19,222 nucleotides of DNA from an uncultured Eubacteriales bacterium (GTDB lineage: Bacteria > Bacillota > Clostridia > Oscillospirales > CAG-382), in contig CAKSCN010000026.1 in assembly GCA_934444485.1 (NCBI GenBank), forward strand, positions 1 to 19,222, read 5' to 3'. This document shows, piece after piece, positions 6,084-14,441 of this stretch. Position 1 is the first letter of the stretch. The number at the start of each line of letters is the position of its first letter. The position numbers and the translations under genes were made by a program. The notes under the pieces are model-generated. The model did no database searches. It was not told where the DNA came from and saw only the letters and a program-made list of their open reading frames with translations.

Positions 6084-6992
6084 TTGAACGGTGCGGCGGA
6101 CGAGAAAAAAGAATATTTCATAAGGTCGGACGACGGCAGAATACCGCTCACGTACCGCCGTGCCTTTGTTGCGCCGTTCAAGAGGACGCCGAGACGCCAC
6201 CACCACGCAGACTTTGAAATAGCGGTGTTCGGGAGCGGCAGCGGAATGTATACGGTCGGCGGAAGAGAGTACGAAATACGCCCCGGCGACGTCTTCCTTT
6301 TCAGCACCGACGAGGTGCATTGCATAACCGAGATTCACGGCGACGGAATGAATTACTCCATGATACATTTTTCGCCGAGCTTTATCTGGAGCAGGCACGA
6401 GAAGAACGGTCTGCACCTTCTGAAGGTGTTCTTCAACCGAAGCGAAAGCTTCACCAACCGCATCGACCGTGACAATCCCTCGACGGCGAGAATAGTGTCG
6501 CTTGTGGAGCAGATAGGCAAAGAGCTTGAAAGGGGTGCGGCGGAATACGAGCTTATGGTGTACGTGCGCCTTGCGGAGATTCTTGTGCTTCTCGAGAGGG
6601 AATACGGATATGTCGACGAAACGGCTGACGATATAGGCGCAGTCAACGTAAAGAGCGTCGAGAAAGCGCTTGCGTACATAGACGGAAACCTCGATTCCGA
6701 GCTTACTCTCGAAAAAATCGCCGCCGAGGCAGGCATGAATAAGACCTACTTTTCCACGCTCTTTAAGAAGCTCAACGGTATGTCTCCGTGGGAGTATATA
6801 ACGGTGCGCCGCATAGAAAAGGCGGTGTCGCTTCTCAAGACAACCGATATGAGCATACTCGAAACCGCCCTTGTCTGCGGCTACAACAACACCGCAAATT
6901 TCAACCGGGCTTTCCGCAAGATAACCGGCAAAGTGCCGAGCGAGGTCAGAGCAGTGAGAACGGGAACAGCCGAAAAGCGTGAGGAGAGGTGA
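6084..6992 (+). CDS. AraC-family transcriptional regulator with N-terminal cupin
   Basis: This 302-residue protein uses a TTG start seven bases after GAGGGG. An N-terminal cupin-like ligand domain (about 38-100, with RHHHADFEIAVFGSGSG and RPGDVFLFS) is followed by a linker. A C-terminal double helix-turn-helix of the AraC type (about 190-288) contains LTLEKIAAEAGMNKTYFSTLFKK and the family signature near GYNNTANFNRAFRKITG. Such regulators commonly sense a sugar or sugar derivative and activate a nearby catabolic operon. Here the divergent dehydratase/GH10/SDR operon is the obvious target, while the co-directional DUF5131 gene starts four bases after its stop. Effector unknown. It could also control the downstream fructan genes, since they may share its transcript. 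Confidence 0.9.
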   Translation: MNGAADEKKEYFIRSDDGRIPLTYRRAFVAPFKRTPRRHHHADFEIAVFGSGSGMYTVGGREYEIRPGDVFLFSTDEVHCITEIHGDGMNYSMIHFSPSFIWSRHEKNGLHLLKVFFNRSESFTNRIDRDNPSTARIVSLVEQIGKELERGAAEYELMVYVRLAEILVLLEREYGYVDETADDIGAVNVKSVEKALAYIDGNLDSELTLEKIAAEAGMNKTYFSTLFKKLNGMSPWEYITVRRIEKAVSLLKTTDMSILETALVCGYNNTANFNRAFRKITGKVPSEVRAVRTGTAEKREER

Positions 6993-6996
6993 CGAA

Positions 6997-7719
6997 GTGT
7001 CGAACTGGAATCCGTGGCACGGCTGCAAAAAATACAGCGAGGGCTGTGCGAACTGCTACGTCTACAGAATAGATTCGGCGCACGGCAGAGATCCGTCCGA
7101 GGTTTTCCGCACGAAAGAATTCGACCTGCCGATGAAAAAGAAGCGTGACGGCACGTATAAGCTCTCCCCGGGAGAGACGGTGTACACCTGCTTTTCGTCG
7201 GACTTTTTCCTCGATACGGCAGACGAATGGCGCACAGAGGCGTGGAGAATGATGAGAGAAAGGAGCGACCTCCGTTTCCTGTTTATCACGAAGCGCATCT
7301 GCCGCACCGTGAACGAAAAGATATTCCCGGACGATTGGGGCGACGGCTACGACAACGTTGCAATATGCTGTACGGTCGAGTCGCAGCGGCGTGCCGAAGA
7401 GAGACTTCCCGTTTATGCCGAAGCGCCGATAAAGCACAAATACATAATCTGCGAGCCGCTTCTGGAGAGGGTAGATCTGTTGCCCTACCTCGGAATGAAA
7501 AACCTTGAGGGCGTCGTCGCCGGGGGAGAGTCGGGCAAAAACGCACGTGTCTGCGACTACGACTGGATACTCGAGGTGCGCCGTGCCTGTGCGGAGAGGG
7601 GAGTGCCGTTCACGTTCAAGCAGACGGGAGCGTACTTCAAAAAGGACGGTCGGCTCTATACGATAGAGAGAAAATATCAGCATTCGCAGGCGAAAAAGGC
7701 GAACATAGATTTAAAGTAG
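6997..7719 (+). CDS. DUF5131 (phage Gp37/Gp68-type) protein
   Basis: This 240-residue protein is counted from GTG at 6997, preceded by GGAGAGG and giving the family-typical beginning MSNWNPWHGCKKYSEGC. An in-frame GTG at 6979 would overlap the regulator and precede that ribosome site. The Cys pattern C-x6-C-x2-CY (near residues 10-20) resembles a radical-SAM iron-sulfur site, and VVAGGESG and FKQTGAYF are typical of the family. Members occur in phages and in bacterial chromosomes; their reaction is not settled. It sits between a regulator and a channel gene with no phage genes around, so it looks like a resident gene. Confidence 0.85.
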   Translation: MSNWNPWHGCKKYSEGCANCYVYRIDSAHGRDPSEVFRTKEFDLPMKKKRDGTYKLSPGETVYTCFSSDFFLDTADEWRTEAWRMMRERSDLRFLFITKRICRTVNEKIFPDDWGDGYDNVAICCTVESQRRAEERLPVYAEAPIKHKYIICEPLLERVDLLPYLGMKNLEGVVAGGESGKNARVCDYDWILEVRRACAERGVPFTFKQTGAYFKKDGRLYTIERKYQHSQAKKANIDLK

Positions 7720-7738
7720 GTAAAGAAAGGAAAAACAA

Positions 7739-8548
7739 ATGGACGTTAACGAATTTCTCGACGCTTTCCGCAAAACGGGACTTGTTTCAATGGGAATAAA
7801 GCTCCTTGCCGCAATTGCAATACTCGTTGTGGGAATGAAGCTTGTCGATTTTCTCATGAAGCTTGTGAAAAAGGCAAACAAACTCGGCAAGGTTGACGCC
7901 GGGGTGCGCTCATTTATAGGAAGCTTTACGTCGATAGTGCTTAAAATTACGGTCGCAGTCACCGCAATAAGCGTTCTCGGAGTGCCGATGACGAGCTTTG
8001 TAACACTCTTGGGTACGGCGGGTCTCACCGTCGGTCTTGCCTTGCAGGGCGGACTTTCCAACATCGCCGGAGGACTTACGATACTTCTCTTCAAGCCGTT
8101 CGACATCGGAGATTTTATTACGTTCGACGGCAAAAGCGGCACTGTTTCCGAGATAAATATCTTCTACACGAAGGTTGTGACTCCCGACAACAAGGTTGTC
8201 GTTTTTCCGAACGGCACCATAGCGAACGGCGAGACGGTCAACTATTCCGAAAACGCCGACCGCAGAGTCGATCTCACCTTCACCGCCTCCTACGACGCCG
8301 AACCCGACCGTGTAATAAGCGTGCTTCTTGACACGGCACATGAGAACGGCGCTGTTTATACCGACCCCGAACCCTTTGCGGCGGTATCGGCTCACGGCGA
8401 CAGTGCGGTTGAGTATACGCTTCGTGTCTGGTGCAAAAAGGACGATTATTGGATGGTTTACCATGCGCTCATGAAAGCGGTCAAGGAGAATTTTGATAAA
8501 AACGGCATCGAGATACCCTATCCGCAGATTGACGTACACACAAAATAA
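7739..8548 (+). CDS. MscS-family mechanosensitive ion channel
   Basis: This 269-residue protein fits the small MscS type. Three membrane segments are visible (about 18-36, 59-81 and 85-113). The third is the glycine/alanine-rich pore helix with LGTAGLTVGLALQGGLSNIAGG. A cytosolic beta domain begins FDIGDFITFDGKSGTVSEI, includes VVFPNGTIAN, and ends in the vestibule motif IPYPQ. These channels open under membrane tension and release solutes during osmotic downshock. ATG follows AAAGGA by seven bases. It lies 19 bases after the DUF5131 gene and 17 before the SGNH gene, so it is probably co-transcribed with sugar genes, perhaps to vent accumulated sugar. Confidence 0.92.
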   Translation: MDVNEFLDAFRKTGLVSMGIKLLAAIAILVVGMKLVDFLMKLVKKANKLGKVDAGVRSFIGSFTSIVLKITVAVTAISVLGVPMTSFVTLLGTAGLTVGLALQGGLSNIAGGLTILLFKPFDIGDFITFDGKSGTVSEINIFYTKVVTPDNKVVVFPNGTIANGETVNYSENADRRVDLTFTASYDAEPDRVISVLLDTAHENGAVYTDPEPFAAVSAHGDSAVEYTLRVWCKKDDYWMVYHALMKAVKENFDKNGIEIPYPQIDVHTK

Positions 8549-8565
8549 CCGAAAGGAATGTTCAA

Positions 8566-9582
8566 ATGACACTTGATTTTGAAACGATATGTTCTCTTTC
8601 GCACGGCGTCGAATACACCGAGATAAAGGACGGCGGCGTGCATTTTTCGAGATTCACGAGACGTGAAAGAGAGCTTCTGACCTACGGCGTCGAAAAAAGC
8701 TTTGCCACGGCAGGAGTGAGACTCGAGTTTGAAACCGACAGCAAAAGTCTTGCGCTTTCCGTGAGTGCCGAAAAGGCGAACCCGAAAAGGAGCTTTTATT
8801 CGTTCGACGTATATGCGGACGGTAAGCCCGTCGGATACATAACCAACTGCGAGGGAGAGCCGAATTTTCCGTATACGGATGAGTATACGTTTGAGGACAG
8901 AGAAGAAACTTTTACGCTTCCCATGGGAGAAAAGCGAGTGTGCGTGTACTTCCCGTGGTCGGCGGTCGGAGCGGTAAAGGCGGTCGAACTTGACGACGGC
9001 GCATTCGTAAAGCCTGCCGCGAAAAAGAGGAAGATCATCGCATACGGAGACTCGATAACGCAGGGGTATGATTCTCTCCGTCCGTCGCACTCGTATGCGG
9101 CAAGGCTTGCGGATATTCTCGGTGCGGAGCTTGTAAACAAGGGAATAGGCGGTTCGGTTTTCATGCCGCCGCTTGCAGGCGAAAAAAACGCATATACGCC
9201 CGACCTTATCACCGTCGCCTACGGCACAAACGACTGGAATATCTGCGACAACGCCGTGTTCCGTGCGAACTGCGACGCTTTTTACGGCGGTCTTGCACGC
9301 AATTACCCCGAAACTCCCGTTGCCGCAATATCGCCCATATGGCGTGCCGACTGCGGCGAAGAACGCAAGCTCGGAGCATTCCCCGTGGTGACCGAGATAA
9401 TCGAAGAAACTGCGGCGAAATACGGCAGCATATTCTTCATCGACGGCTCGGACTTTCTGCCGAAGGACAAGGCTCTTTACCGTGACGGATATCTGCATCC
9501 GAACGACAAGGGCTTTGAAATTTACGCCGCCGCTCTTGCGGAAAAGCTCAAAGAGAAAGTACCGCACCTTTTTGCGGAATAA
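8566..9582 (+). CDS. SGNH/GDSL hydrolase, probable carbohydrate esterase
   Basis: This 338-residue protein has an N-terminal beta-sandwich-like half (about 1-150) and a C-terminal SGNH hydrolase half. Block I is AYGDSITQG with Ser163. The glycine block is NKGIGGS (about 191-197), block III is GTND with Asn222, and block V is DGYLHPN with Asp317 and His321. The two-part layout resembles acyl-carbohydrate esterases, so removal of acetyl or similar groups from sugars is likely; the exact acyl group is unknown. No signal peptide is present, which implies cytoplasmic action on imported material. ATG follows AAAGGA closely. It lies between the channel gene and the GH32 gene, 23 bases before the latter. 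Confidence 0.87.
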   Translation: MTLDFETICSLSHGVEYTEIKDGGVHFSRFTRRERELLTYGVEKSFATAGVRLEFETDSKSLALSVSAEKANPKRSFYSFDVYADGKPVGYITNCEGEPNFPYTDEYTFEDREETFTLPMGEKRVCVYFPWSAVGAVKAVELDDGAFVKPAAKKRKIIAYGDSITQGYDSLRPSHSYAARLADILGAELVNKGIGGSVFMPPLAGEKNAYTPDLITVAYGTNDWNICDNAVFRANCDAFYGGLARNYPETPVAAISPIWRADCGEERKLGAFPVVTEIIEETAAKYGSIFFIDGSDFLPKDKALYRDGYLHPNDKGFEIYAAALAEKLKEKVPHLFAE

Positions 9583-9605
9583 AAAGTAAATCGGAGGACA
9601 GATTT

Positions 9606-11237
9606 ATGAAATTTACGGTTGACGAACGCTTTATCAAAATTCCCGTGAGGTACGGTGCGGAAAGGATAAAGATACTCTTCAAAAAGGACGGAAGACCGGT
9701 GTTCGAGATAAACACACGCTACGACGCCGAGAATCCCGACCACGTTTATTATGCCGATATGTCGAGGTTTTACGACAAAAAGGAGAGCTTTGAGGTTGAG
9801 GTTATTCCCGAGAGGGAGGTAAAGCTCGAAAAGTCGGAGTACCGTCCGAAATACGACGGTGAAAATCCCGACAGGGATCCCGATACGCTCCGTCCGCTTA
9901 TCCATTTCACCGCACCCGAGGGATGGATAAACGACCCGAACGGACTCTGCTTTTACGGCGGAAAGTACCACGTTTTCTATCAGCTCAATCCTTACGGCAG
10001 AGATTGGTCGAATATGACGTGGGGTCATGCCGTAAGCGACGACCTTGTGAGCTTCACGCACCTTGACATTGCACTTTTCCCCGACGAAACGGGAGATATG
10101 TTCTCCGGCAGTGCGCTTGTCGATTATGACAACATTCTCGGCGAGAACTGTGACGAAAACACTCCGGCAATGCTTCTTTACTACACCGCCGCCGGAAAGC
10201 AGAGTGCCGCATCGGCTGACCGTGAGTATGAGCAGTATATCGCCGTGAGCCGTGACGGAGGTGCGACCTTTGAGAAGAAACCGACGCCTGTGATACCGCA
10301 TATTGCCGCCGATAACCGCGACCCGAAGGTAGTATACTGCCGTGAAAGCGGAGAATATGTGCTGTCGCTCTACTTTGAAAAAAGCAGATTCGGCATATTT
10401 AAATCACGTGACCTTGTAAGCTGGGAAAAGGTCTGCGAGCTGACGATAGAGGGAGACGACGAATGCCCGGCGTTTTATCCTCTCGAATCGCCCGAGGGAC
10501 GGAAGTGGGTGCTTCAGGGAGCATTCGACAAGTACGTTATCGGCACGTTCGACGGAAAGAGCTTTACTCCAGAGGTCACGGGTGCTCTCGGCTACACGCA
10601 CAATTCGAGTCCCGACAGCCAGACTATAGCATACGCCGCTCAGAGCTTTACCGACCTTCCCGACGGCAGAACCGTGAGGTACCTTTGGGTAAAGACGCTT
10701 CCGAAAAAGTGCGGCTGCTTCAATGGCTGTCTCTCAATACCGCAGGAGCTTTCGATAAAGAAGCTTGACGGTAAGCTTATGCTGTGTGCAATGCCGTCGT
10801 CGGAGGTTGAGACGCTGCGAAATGGAACCCCGTCAAAGGGAAGACTTTGCGGCGGAGGCGCTCTTTCCCTCGGCGGTGCGGCAAACGATATCGCTTTCAC
10901 CTTTGACGAAACTGCGCACGGCGTGACAACGCTTTCGGTTATGGGAGCGGCGTTCGTTTTTGACTTTGACGCAAAGACGCTTTCGTGGACGTCGAATGCC
11001 GGATGCGTGAACACGGCACATATATTCCCGACGGACGGAAAATACGACGTGAGAATAATCACCGACACTCTCTGCACCGAGCTTTTTGCGTGCGGCGGTG
11101 CGGTTTACTTCTGCACGAACGATCCGCTCGACGTCGAGACACCGAGAGCAGAGATTACGGGCGGCAATGCGGCAGAGTATGAACTGTATGCGCTCAAGAA
11201 AATGAAAATCAGCGATAAAAGGAGCTTTGTGAAATGA
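9606..11237 (+). CDS. GH32 beta-fructosidase (fructan/sucrose hydrolase)
   Basis: This 543-residue protein has a short non-catalytic N-terminus (about 1-95), a five-bladed GH32 propeller (about 96-390) and a C-terminal beta-sandwich. The nucleophile Asp110 lies in GWINDPNG, the transition-state stabiliser in RDP (238-240), and the acid/base Glu286 in ECPAFYPL. Family members cleave fructose from sucrose, inulin, levan or short fructo-oligosaccharides. The lack of a signal peptide argues for imported short substrates. The start follows GGAGG by eight bases. It overlaps the next gene, a fructokinase-like kinase, by ATGA, so hydrolysis and phosphorylation appear coupled. No sugar transporter or PTS gene lies in this run. 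Confidence 0.93.
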   Translation: MKFTVDERFIKIPVRYGAERIKILFKKDGRPVFEINTRYDAENPDHVYYADMSRFYDKKESFEVEVIPEREVKLEKSEYRPKYDGENPDRDPDTLRPLIHFTAPEGWINDPNGLCFYGGKYHVFYQLNPYGRDWSNMTWGHAVSDDLVSFTHLDIALFPDETGDMFSGSALVDYDNILGENCDENTPAMLLYYTAAGKQSAASADREYEQYIAVSRDGGATFEKKPTPVIPHIAADNRDPKVVYCRESGEYVLSLYFEKSRFGIFKSRDLVSWEKVCELTIEGDDECPAFYPLESPEGRKWVLQGAFDKYVIGTFDGKSFTPEVTGALGYTHNSSPDSQTIAYAAQSFTDLPDGRTVRYLWVKTLPKKCGCFNGCLSIPQELSIKKLDGKLMLCAMPSSEVETLRNGTPSKGRLCGGGALSLGGAANDIAFTFDETAHGVTTLSVMGAAFVFDFDAKTLSWTSNAGCVNTAHIFPTDGKYDVRIITDTLCTELFACGGAVYFCTNDPLDVETPRAEITGGNAAEYELYALKKMKISDKRSFVK

Positions 11238-12145
11238 CAAACGCAAAACCGAAAATCCTCTCGTTCGGAGAGATACTTTTTGATATATTCGAGGGCAATG
11301 CGAAGATAGGCGGTGCACCGTTTAATTTCTGCGCCGGTATGTCACGCCTCGGAGCGGACGGAACGATGATCTCGGCTGTGGGACTGGACGCATACGGCGA
11401 TGAAGCTCTCGGAGAATGCGCACGGTTCGGAGTGAACACCGAGTATGTCGCAAGACTCGACGTGCCGACAGGCTATTGTGCCGTTACCCGTGACGAAAAC
11501 GGCGAACCGACCTACGACCTTGTAAACGACGTTGCATACGACATGATACCTTTTCCCGAAAACGTCGGCAGATACGACCTCTTTTACTTCGGCACTCTCG
11601 CTCAGCGTGACGGACGCAGCAAAAAAACGCTTGAGAAGCTGCTTGCCTGCGGCGATTTCGGCGAGGTGTTCTTCGACGTGAACCTGCGCATGAGCTACTA
11701 TTCTCCGGAGCTTATCAGAGAGGGACTCGGGAGTGCGACGATACTCAAGATAAATCTCGACGAGGCGGCGTACCTTTCGGAAAACGGCATAGGTTCGGCG
11801 AAAAAGCCCATGAGAGGAGACACGGAGAGCATGAAAGCCTTCGCAAGGTCGCTTATCGGCGAATACTCTCTTCACTGCGTGATAATCACTCTCGACCGTG
11901 ACGGTGCGTTTGCGATGTCGTCGGACGGTGTGAGTGCTTCGGCAAAGGCAGACGCCGAGAGAAATGTCTCCGCCGTCGGTGCGGGCGACGCTTTTTCGTG
12001 CGCATTTACATACAACTACCTCACAGGCAAGCCTCTCGGCGAGTGCGTCATGCGTGCCTGCGAGCTTGGGGCGTATACCGTCGGTTTCGAGGGTGCGCTT
12101 CCCGACCTCGACGGGGATATTCGCATGAAGGTGCTGGGGGAATAA
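11234..12145 (+). CDS. PfkB-family sugar kinase, probable fructokinase
   Basis: This 303-residue cytoplasmic kinase phosphorylates a free sugar with ATP, most likely fructose released by the GH32 enzyme. Its ATG overlaps the GH32 stop (ATGA), so translation is coupled. The N-terminal substrate motif is KIGGAPFNFCAGMSRLG (about 24-40). The ATP/anion-hole motif is AVGAGDAFS with catalytic Asp252. The residue usually Asp or Thr at the head of that motif is Ala247, a mild deviation outside the GAGD core. Fructokinase is inferred from the neighbour and the fructokinase-like N-terminus (SFGEILFDIF). It is the last gene of the run and is followed by a terminator. Confidence 0.9.
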   Translation: MTNAKPKILSFGEILFDIFEGNAKIGGAPFNFCAGMSRLGADGTMISAVGLDAYGDEALGECARFGVNTEYVARLDVPTGYCAVTRDENGEPTYDLVNDVAYDMIPFPENVGRYDLFYFGTLAQRDGRSKKTLEKLLACGDFGEVFFDVNLRMSYYSPELIREGLGSATILKINLDEAAYLSENGIGSAKKPMRGDTESMKAFARSLIGEYSLHCVIITLDRDGAFAMSSDGVSASAKADAERNVSAVGAGDAFSCAFTYNYLTGKPLGECVMRACELGAYTVGFEGALPDLDGDIRMKVLGE

Positions 12146-12152
12146 AAGCATA

Positions 12153-12191
12153 AAGCGGCATGGATGCAAAGTCTTTGCCGCCTTTTCTTTT
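12153..12191 (+). terminator. terminator after the fructokinase gene
   Basis: GCGGCA (12155-12160) pairs with TGCCGC (12176-12181) around a 15-base loop that can add its own small stem. CTTTTCTTTT follows. It lies eight bases past the kinase stop and ends the plus-strand run. Confidence 0.75.
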
Positions 12192-12235
12192 GTGTGCTTC
12201 AAGCGAAAGTAAACATTTGCGAATTTTAAAGGAAA

Positions 12236-12333
12236 CGAGAGGATTCGAGAGGATTTCGGAGAATAACGGTGAATTTTTCGATTTTTCTTTGGGAAAATTC
12301 AGTCTAATTACGGCTAATCACGGCTAATCAAGA
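12236..12333. repeat. two blocks of 10-bp tandem repeats upstream of the pot promoter
   Basis: CGAGAGGATT occurs twice in direct succession (12236-12255). CTAATTACGG, CTAATCACGG and CTAATCAAGA follow one another at 12304-12333. The 10-base period equals one helical turn, so equal sites would face the same side of DNA. The second block ends 40 bases before the -35 box. The rest of this intergenic stretch shows nothing further. Confidence 0.6.
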
Positions 12334-12372
12334 ATAATTCATTAAGTTTTTGTAGTTTTTCATCGAAAAGTA

Positions 12373-12400
12373 TTGACTTTTTGCGATTATGGACTATAAT
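12373..12400 (+). promoter_or_regulatory. promoter of potABCD
   Basis: TTGACT (12373-12378) and TATAAT (12395-12400) are 16 bases apart. A second overlapping TATAAT begins at 12400. The start of transcription would be near 12407, giving a leader of roughly 105 bases before potA. Confidence 0.72.
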
Positions 12401-12421
12401 ATAATCGCTTTGTTATTTCCT

Positions 12422-12490
12422 CGTGATTTCACGGTGCGAAATACGCTTATTTCGGGCGGCAGAGGCGCACGCCGATGATGTCACCGTCCC
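12422..12490 (+). promoter_or_regulatory. structured potA leader, predicted three-way junction
   Basis: Hand folding gives an outer stem ACGGTG (12431-12436) with CACCGT (12482-12487). It encloses CGAAATA/TATTTCG (12437-12443 and 12448-12454, loop CGCT) and GGCG/CGCC (12455-12458 and 12470-12473). The helices abut directly, with one joining strand GATGATGT (12474-12481). A hairpin CGTG-ATTT-CACG (12422-12433) shares bases with the outer stem, so the two are mutually exclusive. The ribosome site AAAGGA follows at 12494. I do not match it to a riboswitch class I know. Confidence 0.45.
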
Positions 12491-12511
12491 AAGAAAGGAT
12501 TTGATAGTGAA

Positions 12512-13618
12512 TTGGAAACAAACGCAATTGTAAGCCTGAAAGACATCGTGGTAATATACGATGGCGAAAGAGTGCTGAAAGAAATCAACCTTGACATAAT
12601 GGACAAGGAGTTCATCACGCTTTTGGGACCCTCCGGATGCGGCAAGACGACGACGCTTCGTATAATCGGCGGTTTCGTCACTCCGAATTCGGGCGAGGTT
12701 TTTTTTGACGGAAAGCCGATAGGCAATCTGCCGCCTTACAAGAGACCGGTAAATACGGTTTTTCAGAAGTATGCACTGTTCCCCCACCTGAACGTATATG
12801 AGAACATTGCGTTCGGTCTGAGACTGAAAAAGCTCTCCGAGAAAGAAATACGCACAAGAGTTTTCGAGATGCTGGAGCTTGTGAATCTTGCCGATTTCGG
12901 CGGCAGAAACGTAGACCTTCTTTCCGGCGGACAGCAGCAGAGAGTTGCGATAGCGCGTGCGCTTATAAATCACCCGAGAATGCTTCTTCTCGACGAACCG
13001 TTGGGTGCTCTCGACCTTCAGCTGCGAAAACAGATGCAGATAGAGCTTCGCAAAATACAGCAGCAGCTCGAAATTACGTTTGTTTACGTCACTCACGACC
13101 AGGAAGAGGCTCTTACCATGTCCGACAGAGTCGTCGTCATGAACGGCGGCTACATAAATCAGATAGGTACGCCTCAGGATATATACAACGAACCCAAAAA
13201 CGCTTTCGTCGCGAGCTTTATCGGCGAGAGCAACATCATTCCCGGAGTTATGCACGCCGACTTCGACGTTGAGTTTGCCGGAAAGCGCTTCGTATGCGTG
13301 GACGGCGGCTTTGACAAGATGGAGAACGTTGACGTCGTTATCCGCCCCGAGGATATAACGGTGACCGCCGCCTCGGACGACACGATAAACGGCACGGTCG
13401 AAACCGTTACATTCAAGGGCGTACACTATGAAATGATAGTCGAGAGCTTCGGCTTCAAGTGGATAATCCATTCCACAAAGGCGGCGGAACAGGGTGCGTA
13501 CATCGGACTTTCGTTCACGCCGGACGACATACATATAATGAAAAAGAGCTACGCCTCTCCGAGTACCGTTGAGAGCAGGATTCTCATGGAAGCGGAAGGG
13601 GGCGGCCTCGATGAATAA
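12512..13618 (+). CDS. potA: PotA, polyamine ABC transporter ATPase
   Basis: This 368-residue protein is the cytoplasmic motor of a spermidine/putrescine importer. Walker A is GPSGCGKTT (39-47), with Q-loop Gln85. The signature LSGGQQQR is at 137-144, Walker B runs to LLLDEP (about 158-163), and the switch histidine is His195. A TOBE-type C-terminal domain (about 240-355) is regulatory in this family. The start is TTG at 12512, twelve bases after AAAGGA, longer than ideal; no ATG or in-frame GTG fits better. It overlaps potB by eight bases and leads the potABCD operon. Confidence 0.93.
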   Translation: METNAIVSLKDIVVIYDGERVLKEINLDIMDKEFITLLGPSGCGKTTTLRIIGGFVTPNSGEVFFDGKPIGNLPPYKRPVNTVFQKYALFPHLNVYENIAFGLRLKKLSEKEIRTRVFEMLELVNLADFGGRNVDLLSGGQQQRVAIARALINHPRMLLLDEPLGALDLQLRKQMQIELRKIQQQLEITFVYVTHDQEEALTMSDRVVVMNGGYINQIGTPQDIYNEPKNAFVASFIGESNIIPGVMHADFDVEFAGKRFVCVDGGFDKMENVDVVIRPEDITVTAASDDTINGTVETVTFKGVHYEMIVESFGFKWIIHSTKAAEQGAYIGLSFTPDDIHIMKKSYASPSTVESRILMEAEGGGLDE

Positions 13619-14441
13619 CAAAAAGGCAAGAATACTTTCGGTTCCCTACATCGTTTGGATGCTCATTTTCACGATAATTCCGCTTGCGCTGATTGTTTTC
13701 TTCGCTTTCTCCGACAGAAACGGCGGTGGCTTTACCTTTGACAACATAATTTTCGCAAGCAAATACCTCCCCACGCTTCTAAAGTCTATCTACCTTGCCG
13801 CTCTTGCGACGGTGATCTGCCTTGTCGTGGCGTATCCGCTTGCGTATTTCATGTCGAAAGGCTCGGCGAATTATCAGAGAGTCACGGTAATGCTCGTAAT
13901 GCTTCCGATGTGGATGAATTTTCTTCTCAGAACATATGCGTGGATGACGATACTCGAAACAGAGTCCGGACTTATTAACACGGTACTCCGTGCAGTGGGT
14001 CTTGCGCCGCTTCAGCTTATCAATACGCAGGGAGCGGTCATTCTCGGCATGGTCTATAACTACATTCCGTTTATGATAATACCGCTGTACTCAATCATGA
14101 CTAAGATCGACAAGCGTGTTATCGAGGCGGCATACGACCTCGGCGCACACCCGGGAAAGGTTCTCACAAAGGTTGTGATACCGCTGAGCTTCCCGGGAAT
14201 CACGCAGGGCATAACCATGACCTTTGTCCCGGCGGTAAGTACGTTCGTCATATCCCAGCTTCTCGGCGGTGCGGGAAACACCCTTATAGGCGACCTTATT
14301 GAGAGACAGTTTGTGTCGGGCGGCGAGTATAATCCCTACTACGGCTCGGCGATATCGCTTCTTCTTATGGTCGTCGTGCTTATCTGCATGGGTATCTTCA
14401 ACCAGTTCGATAACGAGGAAATGGAGGACACGCTGGCATGA
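13611..14441 (+). CDS. potB: PotB, polyamine ABC transporter permease
   Basis: This 276-residue permease is counted from ATG 13611, which overlaps the potA stop and follows an AAGGGGG-type site; the reading frame is open further upstream but inside potA. It begins with a membrane segment after NNKKARILSVPYIVW. The binding-protein-dependent permease loop EAAYDLGAHPGKVLTKVVIPLSFPGI-like region (about 188-213) contacts the ATPase. About six membrane segments are expected. It forms the channel with PotC, whose start overlaps its stop by ATGA. Confidence 0.92.
   Translation: MNNKKARILSVPYIVWMLIFTIIPLALIVFFAFSDRNGGGFTFDNIIFASKYLPTLLKSIYLAALATVICLVVAYPLAYFMSKGSANYQRVTVMLVMLPMWMNFLLRTYAWMTILETESGLINTVLRAVGLAPLQLINTQGAVILGMVYNYIPFMIIPLYSIMTKIDKRVIEAAYDLGAHPGKVLTKVVIPLSFPGITQGITMTFVPAVSTFVISQLLGGAGNTLIGDLIERQFVSGGEYNPYYGSAISLLLMVVVLICMGIFNQFDNEEMEDTLA

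Noticed and set aside
6997..7719. Prophage remnant suggested by the DUF5131 (Gp37/Gp68) family
   Set aside because: No other phage-type genes, integrase or attachment repeats are nearby, and the gene is embedded in a tight metabolic run.
12422..12490. Known riboswitch classes (guanidine, purine, PRPP-type) before potA
   Set aside because: I looked for their conserved core sequences by eye and did not find them; only an unassigned structured leader can be supported.
12413..13621. 402-codon open frame antisense to potA
   Set aside because: It mirrors a strong known gene. Long antisense frames recur over most genes here (for example 4670-5764 and 8518-9567), because codons whose complements are stops are rarely used. 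There is no ribosome site or protein-like composition.
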